The notes: generated by a model not told the origin, from the letters alone. A stretch of DNA of 64,000 bases from Qipengyuania aquimaris (GCF_009827445.1 NZ_WTYI01000001.1:2184381-2248380), one strand, 5' to 3'. Positions 25,583 to 34,698 are shown, counted from the first letter of the stretch. Numbers and translations are program-made.

Positions 25583-26430
25583 GAAGTAAGCCTTTCGCGC
25601 AGCTCACCATCATGCTCTCGCGGTGCCTCGACACCGAAGAAAAATCGAAAGGCGGCCGAAGCCTGACCGATCAGCATGGAAAGACCATCGATAGTCCGCA
25701 GCCCCGCATCGCGCGCCGACGTCAGGAAAGCTGTCTCGAGCGGGTCGGTGACGATATCATAGGCTATCGATCCCGGCGGGGCGTGGCTCCAGTCAAAGGG
25801 CAATGACGGCTGGCCGCGCATTCCAAGGGGGCTGGCATTGATGACCAAATCGCAGCAGCCGTCCCGGTCGTCGAAGGCAAAGTCCGTCACTTCGGCAAAA
25901 TGCGACAGCGGCGCGACATGGTGTTCTCCCTCGGCCAGTTCATCAAGAAGAGCGCGCGCTTTGTCGGTATCGCGTCCCGCAAGGACGAGGGTGAACCCTT
26001 CCTTCGCAAGTCCCGCCACGATGGCACGCGCTGCACCTCCCGTGCCCAGAATGCGTGCCATCCGGAAATAATGCGTGCCCGACAGTTCCGATCGCAAGGG
26101 TTCGAGAAAGCCCGCGACATCCGTGTTGCGCCCTACCAGCGCTCCGTCCGGAGCCTTCACGACCGTATTTACCGCTCCCACACGCTTGGCCAGGGGCTCC
26201 ATCCGGTCGAGGTAAGGGATGATCGCCTGCTTATGCGGCATGGTGACATTGCACCCGCGCCAGTCGGGGTCTCCCCGCCGTTCGGCAAGATAGTTTTCGA
26301 GACCGGATGATGCGACATGGTGCGCGCGATATTCCGCCTCGATCCCGAGCTTTTCGATCCAGAAGCCGTGGATCGCAGGAGACTTGGACTGCGCGATCGG
26401 GTCGCCGATGACCTCTGCGTAAGGCTTCAC
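25579..26430 (-). CDS. aroE: Shikimate dehydrogenase
   Basis: A 283-residue NADP-dependent enzyme converting dehydroshikimate to shikimate. The substrate-binding domain opens with [17 protein letters not shown], and the nucleotide-binding domain has the GTGGAARAI loop. Downstream is the conserved NASPLGM. I start at GTG 26430, because it overlaps the maf stop in GTGA and the extra upstream reading is antisense to maf. It overlaps coaE by four bases. Both neighbours belong to a tightly packed operon. Confidence 0.93.
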   Translation of the reverse strand: MKPYAEVIGDPIAQSKSPAIHGFWIEKLGIEAEYRAHHVASSGLENYLAERRGDPDWRGCNVTMPHKQAIIPYLDRMEPLAKRVGAVNTVVKAPDGALVGRNTDVAGFLEPLRSELSGTHYFRMARILGTGGAARAIVAGLAKEGFTLVLAGRDTDKARALLDELAEGEHHVAPLSHFAEVTDFAFDDRDGCCDLVINASPLGMRGQPSLPFDWSHAPPGSIAYDIVTDPLETAFLTSARDAGLRTIDGLSMLIGQASAAFRFFFGVEAPREHDGELRERLTS

Positions 26431-27023
26431 GAGGGAAGGGCGCCTCCATCGCGCAGCGCGTCGAGAACCTGGAGCAACGGCATTCCCAGTACGGTAAACT
26501 GGTCGCCGATGATGCTTTCGAACAGTTGCACGCCCGGACCCTCGATCCGGAAAACGCCGACACAGTAAGAAACTTCCGGCCATTCGGCATCGAGGTATGC
26601 TTCGATGAATTCCTCGGACAGCTCCCGAACTTTGAGGCGCGCGAAATCCGATCCCATCCAGACGATCTTCCCGTCTCGTGCCAGCGCAGCAGCACTGTGC
26701 AAGGTCATTACCTTGCCGGAAAAGAAACGCAGGTGCTCTGCCGCCTGGTCGCGGGTTGCAGGCTTGTCGAACCTGCGCCCATCGACTTCGACAAGTGAAT
26801 CGCTGCCCAGGACCAGACCGTGCGATTTCACGCCGGTCGCCTTTGCTGCAGCCAGAGCCTGCGCGATCTCTGCGGGATCGGCGCCCTCCATCTCGGCTTC
26901 CAAAGCACGCTCGTCGACATCGGCGGGCTCTGCCGAATAGGAAACGCCGGCCGCATCCAGCATCGCCTTGCGCGAGGCGGAATTCGAGGCGAGCACGATG
27001 CCTGTGCCCGAAATGCCGCTCAT
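26427..27023 (-). CDS. maf: Maf family nucleoside triphosphate pyrophosphatase
   Basis: A 198-residue Maf protein, which hydrolyses non-canonical or canonical NTPs to monophosphates. The N-terminus has [12 protein letters not shown], corresponding to the Ser/Arg nucleotide-binding loop, and the [14 protein letters not shown] segment carries the conserved Asp. The C-terminal half contains the Tyr-Cys-Val-Gly and Gly-Met-Pro-Leu pattern. It overlaps ppsR and aroE by four bases each. Which nucleotide it prefers is not visible. Confidence 0.9.
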   Translation of the reverse strand: MSGISGTGIVLASNSASRKAMLDAAGVSYSAEPADVDERALEAEMEGADPAEIAQALAAAKATGVKSHGLVLGSDSLVEVDGRRFDKPATRDQAAEHLRFFSGKVMTLHSAAALARDGKIVWMGSDFARLKVRELSEEFIEAYLDAEWPEVSYCVGVFRIEGPGVQLFESIIGDQFTVLGMPLLQVLDALRDGGALPS

Positions 27024-27877
27024 ATCGCCTTCACCCCTTCGAAATCGCCGCCCGTTTTGTGGCTGCGCTCGCTACACAGCCGAATGACCGCAGCAGCAGT
27101 TTCCTCGATTGAGCGGCGCGTCACATCGATAACCGGCCATCCATTATCAGCGAACATCCGGCGTGCGAACGCCACTTCCGATTTGACCCGCTCGTTATCG
27201 ATATAGGCAGTCTGAGACTGCTCGTTCAGCGTGAGGAGGCGATTGCGGCGGATCTGGACGAGGCGTTCCGGCGCGGTTGTAAGGCCGACGACAAGGGGCT
27301 TGCGCAGCTCGAAGAGTTTAGGGGGCGGGGGACTTTCGACCACCAGCGGGATATTCGCGACCTTATATCCGCGATTGGCTAGATAGATGCTCGTCGGCGT
27401 CTTCGAGCTGCGCGAGACGCCTGCCAGGATGATGTCGGCCTCTTCCCAGTTTTCCCAGCCGATACCGTCATCATGGGCGATGGTGAACTGGATCGCCTCG
27501 ACGCGTTCGAAGTAAGCCTTGTCCATCTGGTGCTGGCGGCCAGGACGTCCATGAGCTTCCTGCCCCAGCGCTTTTTCCAGCGCCTCCGTCACACGATCGA
27601 GAATCGGCACGGCAGGCAGCCCGTTCTGGGCGCACACCTCTTCAAGGCGCGCACGCGCCTCGGGATTGACGAGGGTGAAGAGGACCAGGCCGGGATTTGC
27701 CTTGAGTTCCGGCACGATCCGGTCGAGATGTTGGCGCGAGCGGACCATGGGCCAGAAATGGCGCACGACATCGGCATCGTCGAACTGCGCGAGTGCGGCC
27801 TTGGCCAGCATTTCAAGCGTTTCGCCGGTGGAATCGGACAGCAGGTGGAGATGAATACGGTCGGCGATGTTGGTCAC
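27020..27877 (-). CDS. ppsR: PEP synthase / PPDK regulatory kinase-phosphorylase (DUF299)
   Basis: A 285-residue bifunctional regulator that phosphorylates and dephosphorylates phosphoenolpyruvate synthase or pyruvate phosphate dikinase. The phosphate-binding loop is [11 protein letters not shown] at 153-163. I use the GTG at 27877 (TNIADRIHL), because the longer upstream frame runs into the putative origin and has no homology-like sequence. This gene is the first of the leftward overlapping chain; in Caulobacter its counterpart is numbered CC_0001, next to the chromosomal origin. Confidence 0.9.
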   Translation of the reverse strand: MTNIADRIHLHLLSDSTGETLEMLAKAALAQFDDADVVRHFWPMVRSRQHLDRIVPELKANPGLVLFTLVNPEARARLEEVCAQNGLPAVPILDRVTEALEKALGQEAHGRPGRQHQMDKAYFERVEAIQFTIAHDDGIGWENWEEADIILAGVSRSSKTPTSIYLANRGYKVANIPLVVESPPPPKLFELRKPLVVGLTTAPERLVQIRRNRLLTLNEQSQTAYIDNERVKSEVAFARRMFADNGWPVIDVTRRSIEETAAAVIRLCSERSHKTGGDFEGVKAI

Positions 27878-28118
27878 TTTCGGCCTGTGGAGAAGCACCG
27901 GATAAACCACGGCACAAGTCTGCCGACAAGTTCGGGGATCAATTCCCTCCCCATTGCGAGTCATCTCCGGGGGCGATTCCCGCACAGCAAATGGAACTTG
28001 TGCGCAGGCTGGGGAGAAGCGGGATAAGTTTGACTCGACTCAAGACAGAGCACGAGTCGCAATCCCGTATCCGGCCTTTTCCTTGCGGGAGAAATGGGGC
28101 AGGGGGCGGCTATGCCCG

Positions 28119-28127
28119 ATATCCACA
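28119..28127 (+). other. Putative DnaA box (one mismatch)
   Basis: ATATCCACA differs from TTATCCACA only at the first base. It lies 24 bases before the AT-rich tract in the candidate origin. A second candidate, TGTGGAGAA at 27886-27894, is the reverse complement with one change. Confidence 0.5.
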
Positions 28128-28151
28128 GGGCCAACAGACTCCTTCAACTCT

Positions 28152-28157
28152 TATAAT
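28152..28157 (+). promoter_or_regulatory. TATAAT-like -10 hexamer within the AT-rich tract before hemE
   Basis: A perfect TATAAT lies 33 bases upstream of the hemE start. No good -35 is seen at 17 bases, so promoter function is unproven; the hexamer could simply belong to the DNA-unwinding tract. Confidence 0.35.
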
Positions 28158-28189
28158 AATACTTATTTATTGGATTGGACTCTCTCTCG

Positions 28190-29215
28190 ATGCCCGGCCT
28201 TCTGCTCGACACTCTGAACGGTAAGCGCTCTGACAAGGTGCCGCTCTGGCTCATGCGCCAGGCTGGCCGGTACCTTCCCGAATATCGCGAATTGCGCGCC
28301 GAGAAGGGCGGATTCCTCGCGATGGCTTACGACAGCGAGGCGGCTTGCGAGATTACGCTGCAGCCAATCGACCGTTTCGGTTTTGATGGGGCGATCCTGT
28401 TTTCGGATATCCTGATCGTGCCGCATGCCCTTGGGCAACACCTGGAATTTCTGGCGGGTGAGGGGCCCAAGCTTTCTCCTCCGCTCGTCGAAGCCGAACT
28501 CGATGGATTGAGTCCGGATCGCTCCCGCTACGATCCGATTTACGAAACGGTTCGCCTTTGTCGCCAGCGCCTGTCGGAAAATGTGACAATGCTCGGCTTT
28601 GCGGGCAGCCCGTGGACGGTTGCGACCTACATGGTTGCTGGCGAGGGTAGCCGTGACCAGCACGATGCGCGGGCCATGGCTTATCGCGACCCAGGCAAAT
28701 TGCAGGCGATCATCGATGCGATTGCCCATGAAACTATCGAGTATCTTTCCGGCCAGATCGAAGCCGGTGCAGAGGCCGTGCAGCTCTTCGACAGCTGGGC
28801 CGGCAGCCTTGCGCCCGACGAGTTCGAACGCTGGGTTATCGCTCCGAACGCGAAGATCGTAGCGGCCTTATCGCAGCGGTATCCTGCAACTCCGATCATT
28901 GGCTTTCCCAAGGGAGCTGGAGAAAAGCTTCCGGCCTATGCTCGCGAAACAGGCGTGAAGGCGGTTGGCGTAGATGAAACGCTCGATCCGGTGTGGGTCG
29001 CACGCGAATTACCCGCTGGGATGGCCGTACAAGGCAATCTGGACCCGCTTCTGCTGCTTTCGGGTAGTCCGGCCCTCGAAACGCGCATCGAGACAATCCT
29101 CGAGGCTTTTTCCGACCGGCCCCATGTCTTCAATCTGGGTCATGGCATTGATCGCCGCACCCCGATTGCGAATGTGGAGCGCCTGATTGCAACTGTCCGG
29201 GGCTGGCAGGGGTGA
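28190..29215 (+). CDS. hemE: Uroporphyrinogen decarboxylase
   Basis: A 341-residue heme-pathway enzyme that decarboxylates the four acetate groups of uroporphyrinogen III. The N-terminal WLMRQAGRYLPEYR is the hallmark with the substrate-binding Arg pair, and IILFSDIL-like (AILFSDIL) and FAGSPWTVATYMVAG follow. The C-terminal HNLGHG-type motif appears as FNLGHGI. I start at ATG 28190 rather than an upstream in-frame TTG. There is no clear ribosome site. The gene lies beside the candidate origin, as in Caulobacter. Confidence 0.95.
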   Translation: MPGLLLDTLNGKRSDKVPLWLMRQAGRYLPEYRELRAEKGGFLAMAYDSEAACEITLQPIDRFGFDGAILFSDILIVPHALGQHLEFLAGEGPKLSPPLVEAELDGLSPDRSRYDPIYETVRLCRQRLSENVTMLGFAGSPWTVATYMVAGEGSRDQHDARAMAYRDPGKLQAIIDAIAHETIEYLSGQIEAGAEAVQLFDSWAGSLAPDEFERWVIAPNAKIVAALSQRYPATPIIGFPKGAGEKLPAYARETGVKAVGVDETLDPVWVARELPAGMAVQGNLDPLLLLSGSPALETRIETILEAFSDRPHVFNLGHGIDRRTPIANVERLIATVRGWQG

Positions 29216-29246
29216 CGAAGCTGTCTGCTGTCCCTACATCGACTGC

Positions 29247-29690
29247 ATGCAGGATATTCTTGCGATGACCTATCTTTGGCTCAAGGCCGGCCACATCATT
29301 TTCATGGTGTTCTGGATGGCAGGTCTGTTCATGCTCCCGCGCCAGATGATCTACTGCCACGAGGCCGCGGCGGGATCCGAAGAGGAAGCGACCTGGGCCA
29401 AGCGCATGGGCCTGCTGCGCAAGATTATCCTAACGCCGAGCCTGATCGTCGTCTGGGTCCTTGGTCTCGCCCTTGCGATGAGTATCGGGGCGTTCGATCA
29501 AGGCTGGTTCCATGCGAAATTGCTGTTCGTGCTGCTCCTGACCGGTTTTCACGGATTCATGGTCGCCAAGTCGAAGGCCATGTCGAGAGGCGACCGCCCG
29601 CTTAGCGAAAAGCAGTTGCGGCTGTACGGCGAAGTGCCCGGCATCCTGCTTGCGGTGATTGTAGTCCTGGTGATCGTCAAACCGTTCTGA
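29247..29690 (+). CDS. hemJ: Protoporphyrinogen oxidase HemJ
   Basis: A 147-residue membrane enzyme of the HemJ type, oxidising protoporphyrinogen IX to protoporphyrin IX. There are four hydrophobic segments and the family signatures: WLKAGHIIFMVFWMAGL near the N-terminus with a conserved His, LPRQMIYCHE, and WFHAKLLFVLLLTGFHG with two His residues. The upstream 20 codons of the open frame look non-coding, so I start at ATG 29247; ATG 29265 is possible. It follows hemE in the same heme operon. Confidence 0.88.
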   Translation: MQDILAMTYLWLKAGHIIFMVFWMAGLFMLPRQMIYCHEAAAGSEEEATWAKRMGLLRKIILTPSLIVVWVLGLALAMSIGAFDQGWFHAKLLFVLLLTGFHGFMVAKSKAMSRGDRPLSEKQLRLYGEVPGILLAVIVVLVIVKPF

Positions 29691-29853
29691 CGCTGGCCGC
29701 GACCATCGTTTGCCGATTGACGGCAGGCGGGGCGACATTTATCTGCATTCCACCAACCGGCAAGAGGCCCCCGCGATTCAACAGGGTGCCGGGTCTGCTT
29801 TCTCCAAGCCCATACCGACCCGCCGGCCATTCCATATACCTGAGTAAAAACAC

Positions 29854-31119
29854 ATGCATCTCAAAGATTTGAAAGCAAAAGCGCCCGCAGACCTCGTGGC
29901 AATGGCCGAGGAACTGGGCGTCGAAGGCGCATCCACCATGCGCCGCCAAGACCTCATGTTCTGCATTCTCCGCGAACTGGCGGAAGATGAAGAATATGAC
30001 GAAAAGATCATGGGCATCGGCACGATCGAAGTGCTGCAGGACGGTTTCGGCTTCCTGCGCAGCCCCGAAGCGAATTATCTCGCCGGTCCCGACGATATCT
30101 ACGTCTCGCCCAACCAGGTCCGCAAATGGGGCCTGCGCACGGGTGACACTGTCGAAGGTGAAATCCGCGCGCCTAAGGAAGGCGAGCGCTATTTCGCGCT
30201 GACGAAGCTGACTAGCGTCAATTTCGAAGATCCCGACCAGGTCCGCCACCGCACCAATTTCGACAACCTGACCCCGCTTTACCCGGAACAGAAGCTGTCG
30301 CTCGATACGCTCGATCCGACGGTCCAGGACAAGTCGGCGCGCGTGATCGATATCATCTCGCCGCAGGGCAAGGGTCAGCGCGCGCTGATTGTCGCTCCGC
30401 CGCGTACCGGTAAGACCGTCCTGCTGCAGAACATCGCCAAGGCGATCACCGACAACCATCCGGAAGTCTTCCTCCTGGTCCTGCTCGTCGACGAGCGTCC
30501 GGAAGAAGTCACCGACATGCAGCGCAGCGTGAAGGGCGAGGTTATTTCGTCGACCTTCGACGAACCCGCAAACCGCCACGTCCAGGTCGCCGAAATGGTG
30601 ATCGAGAAGGCGAAGCGTCTTGTCGAACACAAGCGCGACGTCGTCATCCTCCTCGACTCCATCACCCGTCTCGGCCGCGCCTACAACACCGTCGTGCCCA
30701 GCTCGGGCAAGGTGCTCACCGGCGGTGTCGATGCCAACGCGCTCCAGCGCCCCAAGCGCTTCTTCGGTGCTGCGCGTAACATTGAGGAAGGCGGCTCTCT
30801 CTCGATTATCGCGACCGCGCTGATCGATACCGGCAGCCGCATGGACGAGGTCATCTTCGAAGAATTCAAGGGCACGGGTAACAGCGAAATCGTCCTCGAC
30901 CGCAAGGTTGCCGACAAGCGCATCTTCCCGGCTCTCGACGTCGGCAAGTCCGGTACCCGCAAGGAAGAACTGCTGGTCGAGAAGGACAAGCTGTCGAAGA
31001 TGTGGGTCCTGCGCCGTATCCTCATGCAGATGGGCACGGTCGACGCGATGGAATTCCTCCTCGACAAGATGAAGGACTCCAAGACCAACGAAGACTTCTT
31101 CGCCAATATGAACCAGTAG
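29854..31119 (+). CDS. rho: Transcription termination factor Rho
   Basis: A 421-residue hexameric RNA helicase that ends transcription. The N-terminal helical domain (about 1-45) starts [20 protein letters not shown], then the cold-shock-like RNA-binding domain with GFGFLRSP (about 60-75), and the ATPase domain with Walker [12 protein letters not shown] near 180-190 and the R-loop region. There is no large insertion between helical and RNA-binding domains. It is preceded by a 163-base leader, C-rich relative to G, and followed by a strong terminator. Position in the hemE-hemJ-rho order matches other alphaproteobacteria. Confidence 0.97.
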   Translation: MHLKDLKAKAPADLVAMAEELGVEGASTMRRQDLMFCILRELAEDEEYDEKIMGIGTIEVLQDGFGFLRSPEANYLAGPDDIYVSPNQVRKWGLRTGDTVEGEIRAPKEGERYFALTKLTSVNFEDPDQVRHRTNFDNLTPLYPEQKLSLDTLDPTVQDKSARVIDIISPQGKGQRALIVAPPRTGKTVLLQNIAKAITDNHPEVFLLVLLVDERPEEVTDMQRSVKGEVISSTFDEPANRHVQVAEMVIEKAKRLVEHKRDVVILLDSITRLGRAYNTVVPSSGKVLTGGVDANALQRPKRFFGAARNIEEGGSLSIIATALIDTGSRMDEVIFEEFKGTGNSEIVLDRKVADKRIFPALDVGKSGTRKEELLVEKDKLSKMWVLRRILMQMGTVDAMEFLLDKMKDSKTNEDFFANMNQ

Positions 31120-31122
31120 GCG

Positions 31123-31160
31123 AAAGGGCCGCTTCCCAAACCGGGGAGCGGCCCTTTCCA
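31123..31160 (+). terminator. Strong terminator after rho
   Basis: AAAGGGCCGCT at 31123-31133 pairs perfectly over 11 bases with AGCGGCCCTTT at 31147-31157, loop of 13. A short T-run is part of the 3' arm. It would stop plus-strand transcription. Confidence 0.82.
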
Positions 31161-31207
31161 GTTAGACCTTGCAGTTCTTGTTGATCCGAAATTGAAGAAG
31201 TGTACCC

Positions 31208-31372
31208 TTAGCGGCGGTACACTGGCGTTTGGCCATTTGTGCCCTTCACGAGATTAATCGCGTGGTCGCAGTCGCGCTCGTATACGTAGGCTTCGCCCGA
31301 CGCGATAATCTCGTGATTGGCTGCCTTAAGGCGCCACCGCCAGCCACCTGACTGGTATTTCTCAAAATACAT
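31208..31372 (-). CDS. YegP-like DUF1508 protein (54 aa)
   Basis: A short gene with one DUF1508 repeat. The pattern YFEKYQSGGWRWRLKAANHE, EIIASGEAY and DCDHAINLVK matches the single-repeat form of this family, whose role is unknown. The start ATG has a near-perfect ribosome site, AGGAGGTA, five bases upstream, one of the best in the window. The protein is 54 residues and ends in Tyr-Arg-Arg. It lies between the rho terminator and a divergent MerR-like gene. Confidence 0.85.
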   Translation of the reverse strand: MYFEKYQSGGWRWRLKAANHEIIASGEAYVYERDCDHAINLVKGTNGQTPVYRR

Positions 31373-31539
31373 ATCTTACCTCCTTTCTGGCACCGCTCGT
31401 GATGCCGTATGGATGGTGGACGCAAGATGTTGTGCATACAAGCTATAGAAAGACACTAATTATTGTGTTGAGAGAAAGTGAGTGCAGGATTAACGGTTTT
31501 CTGCGATAAATATAAAAAGTTCTGAGCAGGACTTTGTAT

Positions 31540-32007
31540 ATGACTTCTGTTGATAAGATACGTGCCAAAGCCGTGAAGGAGATTTGCGGCTTCGGGTCGG
31601 TCGCGATGATCGACTACTTGGAGCGTAGTGGCGTCTTCATACCACAAATAAGGCGCCGCAAGCGCAGGGGTGTTCCGCGACTCTATACATTCCGCGATGT
31701 CCTTATACTGAAGACAATTGCGACTTTGCTAGAGAACGGCGCCTCCGTCGCTGCCATTAAAGACGCGCTGGAAAAGCTACAGGCCTATCGCTGGAAGGCC
31801 GATCCGGCTGTCTTGGAGCATAGTCCCGGCGCTATCAGGCATTTGGTTTTTAGCGGAGGGAACTTCTATTTTCCGAGAAGTCGGGATGAGTTGGTTGACC
31901 TTACATTTGACGGTCAGCTGACGTTCGCTTTCGTATTAGACTTGGACCGCCTTCATACGGTTGTGCAGTCAGAGTGGGGGCAAGAAAGAATTAGGTTGTT
32001 GGGCTAA
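31540..32007 (+). CDS. MerR-like DNA-binding regulator
   Basis: A 155-residue protein whose first 75 residues form a MerR-type winged helix-turn-helix: a helical VKEICGFGSVAMIDYLERSG, an arginine-rich wing with PRLYTFRDV, and LLENGASVAAIKDALEKL. The rest is not a known sensor domain. A coding TTG at 31534 precedes ATG 31540; I prefer the ATG. Codons such as ATA, TTA and AGG are more frequent than in neighbours, and the upstream region is AT-rich, which hints at recent transfer. Its stop overlaps the next gene by four bases (CTAA). Confidence 0.65.
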   Translation: MTSVDKIRAKAVKEICGFGSVAMIDYLERSGVFIPQIRRRKRRGVPRLYTFRDVLILKTIATLLENGASVAAIKDALEKLQAYRWKADPAVLEHSPGAIRHLVFSGGNFYFPRSRDELVDLTFDGQLTFAFVLDLDRLHTVVQSEWGQERIRLLG

Positions 32008-32402
32008 GCCTTCATGCGCTCCAGCATTCCAGCCATTTCTTCCCAGGCCTTGTTCACCGCCTTGAGTGGTCTCACCATCACCTTGAAATCCACGATCATA
32101 CCGGCTTCATCAAATTCGATCAGGTCGATGCCGTTGACGTGTATCCCGCCCATTTCCGTAGTGAATTCCAGCATGGCGTTCGGGCCGTCGACCAGTTCGC
32201 GCACATAGGTGAAACTGTCGTTCCCAAGGGTCTTGCCTGCAGCGGAGAGGTAACCCACCACTAGGTCGCGGCCCTTTTGCGGCGTATGCACGACGGGTGA
32301 GTGGAACTGGGCATCTTCCCGGATGATTGCGGCGAGGTCCGCTGGCCGCGACCCGGCATCGATTACCTCATGCCATCGCTTCAAACCCATTTTAGCGCTC
32401 AT
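32004..32402 (-). CDS. NTF2/SnoaL-like protein
   Basis: A 132-residue protein of the nuclear transport factor 2-like (alpha+beta cone) superfamily. The pattern RWHEVIDAGSRPADLAAII at the N-terminus, FHSPVVHTP, and the LEFTTEMGGIHVNGIDLIEFDE strand segment are typical of SnoaL-like isomerases or scaffold proteins. Substrate unknown. It begins four bases inside the end of the glutamate synthase-like gene (ATGA), so it is translated with it. Confidence 0.75.
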   Translation of the reverse strand: MSAKMGLKRWHEVIDAGSRPADLAAIIREDAQFHSPVVHTPQKGRDLVVGYLSAAGKTLGNDSFTYVRELVDGPNAMLEFTTEMGGIHVNGIDLIEFDEAGMIVDFKVMVRPLKAVNKAWEEMAGMLERMKA

Positions 32403-33988
32403 GCGTGCCTCCGGAAACTATCGGCTCTCGCTGCCTCCCAATGGCGGGCGAGAGGAGTGGAGGACGGCTTGTCGAGCAGCACACCCGGTTCGGCAAAATA
32501 GTATATCTTGTCGAAGGCATCGGATCGCGCGCCATTGATCCGCTCTCGCATATCGAGCGGTTTCATGTCCCAGGGGTTGTCGAGACCCATGGCGATCGTG
32601 ATTTCTCGCAAGGAATGCAGCGTTTGGCGCTGGAAGCGGGCTACGCGCGGGGCCTTGTCCTCGACGATGAGGCCGCGCTGACGCCACTCTTCCTGTGTGG
32701 CGATGCCTGTTGGGCAGGTGCCCTTGTGGCAATTCATCGACTGCACGCAGCCGAGCGAGAACATGAAAGGCCGCGCCGCGTTGCACCAGTCGGCACCGAG
32801 GGCGAAGCTCTTGGCCATTTGCGCGCCCGAATGAATCTTGCCTGACGTGGCAATCTTTACTTTGTCGCGAAGGCCGGTGCCCACAAGCATGTTGCGTACG
32901 AAGATCTGCCCTTCACGCAGCGGCATTCCGACAGAGTTGGAAAGCTCGAGAGGTGCGGCGCCCGTCCCGCCTTCGGCGCCATCGACGGTGATGAAGTCCG
33001 GATGCAATCCGGTTTCCAGCATCGCCTTCCCGACCGCGAAGATCTCGTGAGGAAGGCCCACGCACAGCTTGATGCCGACAGGCTTGCCGCCCGATAATTC
33101 GCGCAACCTTGTCACGAACTCGAGCATTTCGATCGGGGTGTCGAATTCCGGGTGTGCTGCCGGCGAGGTGACGGTTTCGCCAATCGGCACACCGCGGGCT
33201 TCTGCAATTTCCTTCGTCACCTTCGCGCCGGGCAGGACGCCGCCATGACCGGGCTTGGCGCCCTGGCTCAGTTTGAGTTCGATCATCTTGACCTGGTCGG
33301 AGGTGGCGTTTTCCTTGAATTGGTCCGGATCGAAGCGGCCATCCTTGGCCCTTGCGCCGAAATACCCACTTCCCAATTCCCAGATCAGGTCGCCACCGGG
33401 CTTGCGGTGATACTTGCTGATCGAGCCTTCGCCGGTGTTGTGCGCGAAGTTGCCCTCTTTAGCGCCGGCGTTAAGCGCTTCGATCGCACGGCCGGAAAGC
33501 GACCCGAAGCTCATGGCGGAGATATTGAGGAGGGACGACGAGTACGGCTTGGCGCAAGTGGTTTCGCCGACCGTCACGCGCCATTCCTCGGGCGCGGTGG
33601 AGGAGGGGGCAATCGAGTGGCCGACCCACTCATATTCATCGGAATAGACGTCGAGCTCGGTCCCCATCGGGTGCGAGTCGAGGTCGCCCTTGGCTCGTGC
33701 ATAAACAAGCGCGCGAGCCTGGTGGCTGAACGGCCTGCCCTCGAGATCCCCTTCGACCACGTAGGACTGGGCGAAGGGGCGCAGGTCTTCCATGATCCAC
33801 CTGATCCGGGCGATGAGCGGGTAATTTCTTCTAAGAGTATGTTTTTCCTGTGAAAAATCCCAGACTGCAACGAGCAGAGCGGGAACCAGGATCCACAGCA
33901 ACCACCTTGCCGGCTCCCATAGTCCGGCAATCGCCACAAGCGCGTAGAGAAGGACCGGGATAATGTACCGGAAGGGGAGCTTTTCCAT
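32399..33988 (-). CDS. FMN-binding glutamate synthase family protein
   Basis: A 529-residue protein with two short N-terminal membrane segments and then a glutamate-synthase alpha-subunit-like FMN barrel. Typical motifs are NTGEGSISKYH, KPGHGGVLPGAKVT, ITVDGAEGGTGAAP and the C-terminal cysteine cluster around CVQSMNCHKGTCPTGIA that could bind an iron-sulfur centre. It lacks the glutaminase domain, so classical glutamate synthase activity is unlikely. Reaction unknown; a membrane-anchored oxidoreductase is the best description. Confidence 0.85.
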   Translation of the reverse strand: MEKLPFRYIIPVLLYALVAIAGLWEPARWLLWILVPALLVAVWDFSQEKHTLRRNYPLIARIRWIMEDLRPFAQSYVVEGDLEGRPFSHQARALVYARAKGDLDSHPMGTELDVYSDEYEWVGHSIAPSSTAPEEWRVTVGETTCAKPYSSSLLNISAMSFGSLSGRAIEALNAGAKEGNFAHNTGEGSISKYHRKPGGDLIWELGSGYFGARAKDGRFDPDQFKENATSDQVKMIELKLSQGAKPGHGGVLPGAKVTKEIAEARGVPIGETVTSPAAHPEFDTPIEMLEFVTRLRELSGGKPVGIKLCVGLPHEIFAVGKAMLETGLHPDFITVDGAEGGTGAAPLELSNSVGMPLREGQIFVRNMLVGTGLRDKVKIATSGKIHSGAQMAKSFALGADWCNAARPFMFSLGCVQSMNCHKGTCPTGIATQEEWRQRGLIVEDKAPRVARFQRQTLHSLREITIAMGLDNPWDMKPLDMRERINGARSDAFDKIYYFAEPGVLLDKPSSTPLARHWEAARADSFRRHA

Positions 33989-34002
33989 CGCAATCGACGC
34001 CT

Positions 34003-34698
34003 TCAGGCTAGGTGTTCGGCAAAAAACTCGCTCGTGCGGCGGTCGGCTAGATTCGCAGCTTCATCACTGCGACGATTGCCAAACTCCGTCGCGAAGCCGT
34101 GATCGAGACCCTCGTAGTCGTGAAGGGTTACCTTGGGGTGGTCGTCGAGGCCGGCATGCATGGCTGCCTGAATTTCCTTGTCCACGAAACCGTCCTCGGT
34201 CGGGATGTGGAGCATGAGTGGATTCGCGATGGCGTGCTTTTCGCCCAGAAGATTGTCGACGCCGACGGCGTAATATCCGACCGTAGCATCGCTATCCGTC
34301 CGTGCCGCAGTCATGTAGGCGAGGCGTCCGCCAAGGCAGTAGCCGACCGCGCCGACCTTGGAGCACCCTTCGCCGCGAGCGTATTTGATCGCCGCCTCGA
34401 TGTCCCGGACGCCTTGGTCCTGGTCGAACTTTCCGAATAAATCCAACGCTTTATTCATTTCCGGCTCGATATCGGGGTCGAGTTCGATGCCATCCTCGAA
34501 TTGCCAGAACAGGTCCGGGGCCACCGCCAGGTATCCGTCTTCCGCGAGCTTGTCGCACTTGCGGCGAATTCCGGCGTTGATACCGAATATCTCCTGGATG
34601 ACTATGATCGCGGCTTTCGGCTTGTCGGCCGGCCTCGCGACATAGGCGTTGAATGTGTTTGCGCCATCGAGTGTGGAGATGGTGACCAGTTCGCTCAT
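34003..34698 (-). CDS. Dienelactone hydrolase family protein
   Basis: A 231-residue alpha/beta hydrolase. The nucleophile Cys of the classical enzyme appears in GYCLGGRLAY (Cys near 124), with Asp and His expected toward the C-terminus (His in HGFATEFG). IVIQEIFGINAG forms the oxyanion-hole region. The family cleaves dienelactone or related esters; the substrate here is not known. I start at ATG 34698, which has GGGAG nine bases upstream; the longer frame lacks support. It ends 14 bases before the glutamate synthase-like gene. Confidence 0.88.
   Translation of the reverse strand: MSELVTISTLDGANTFNAYVARPADKPKAAIIVIQEIFGINAGIRRKCDKLAEDGYLAVAPDLFWQFEDGIELDPDIEPEMNKALDLFGKFDQDQGVRDIEAAIKYARGEGCSKVGAVGYCLGGRLAYMTAARTDSDATVGYYAVGVDNLLGEKHAIANPLMLHIPTEDGFVDKEIQAAMHAGLDDHPKVTLHDYEGLDHGFATEFGNRRSDEAANLADRRTSEFFAEHLA

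Larger units (their letters stand above)
27878..28189. other. Candidate chromosomal replication origin (oriC)
   Basis: This 312-base gap between the divergent ppsR and hemE genes is the longest gene-free stretch. It contains seven GANTC sites (27958, 27975, 28032, 28037, 28054, 28137, 28178), two 9-mers one base from the DnaA box TTATCCACA (27886-27894, reverse orientation; 28119-28127), and a 21-base tract at 28151-28171 with only one G or C. In Caulobacter the origin lies between the same gene families. The position fits; function is inferred. Confidence 0.7.

Noticed and set aside
26431-26583. Extension of aroE upstream of GTG 26430
   Set aside because: The extra codons are the maf gene in another frame; the GTGA overlap supports 26430.
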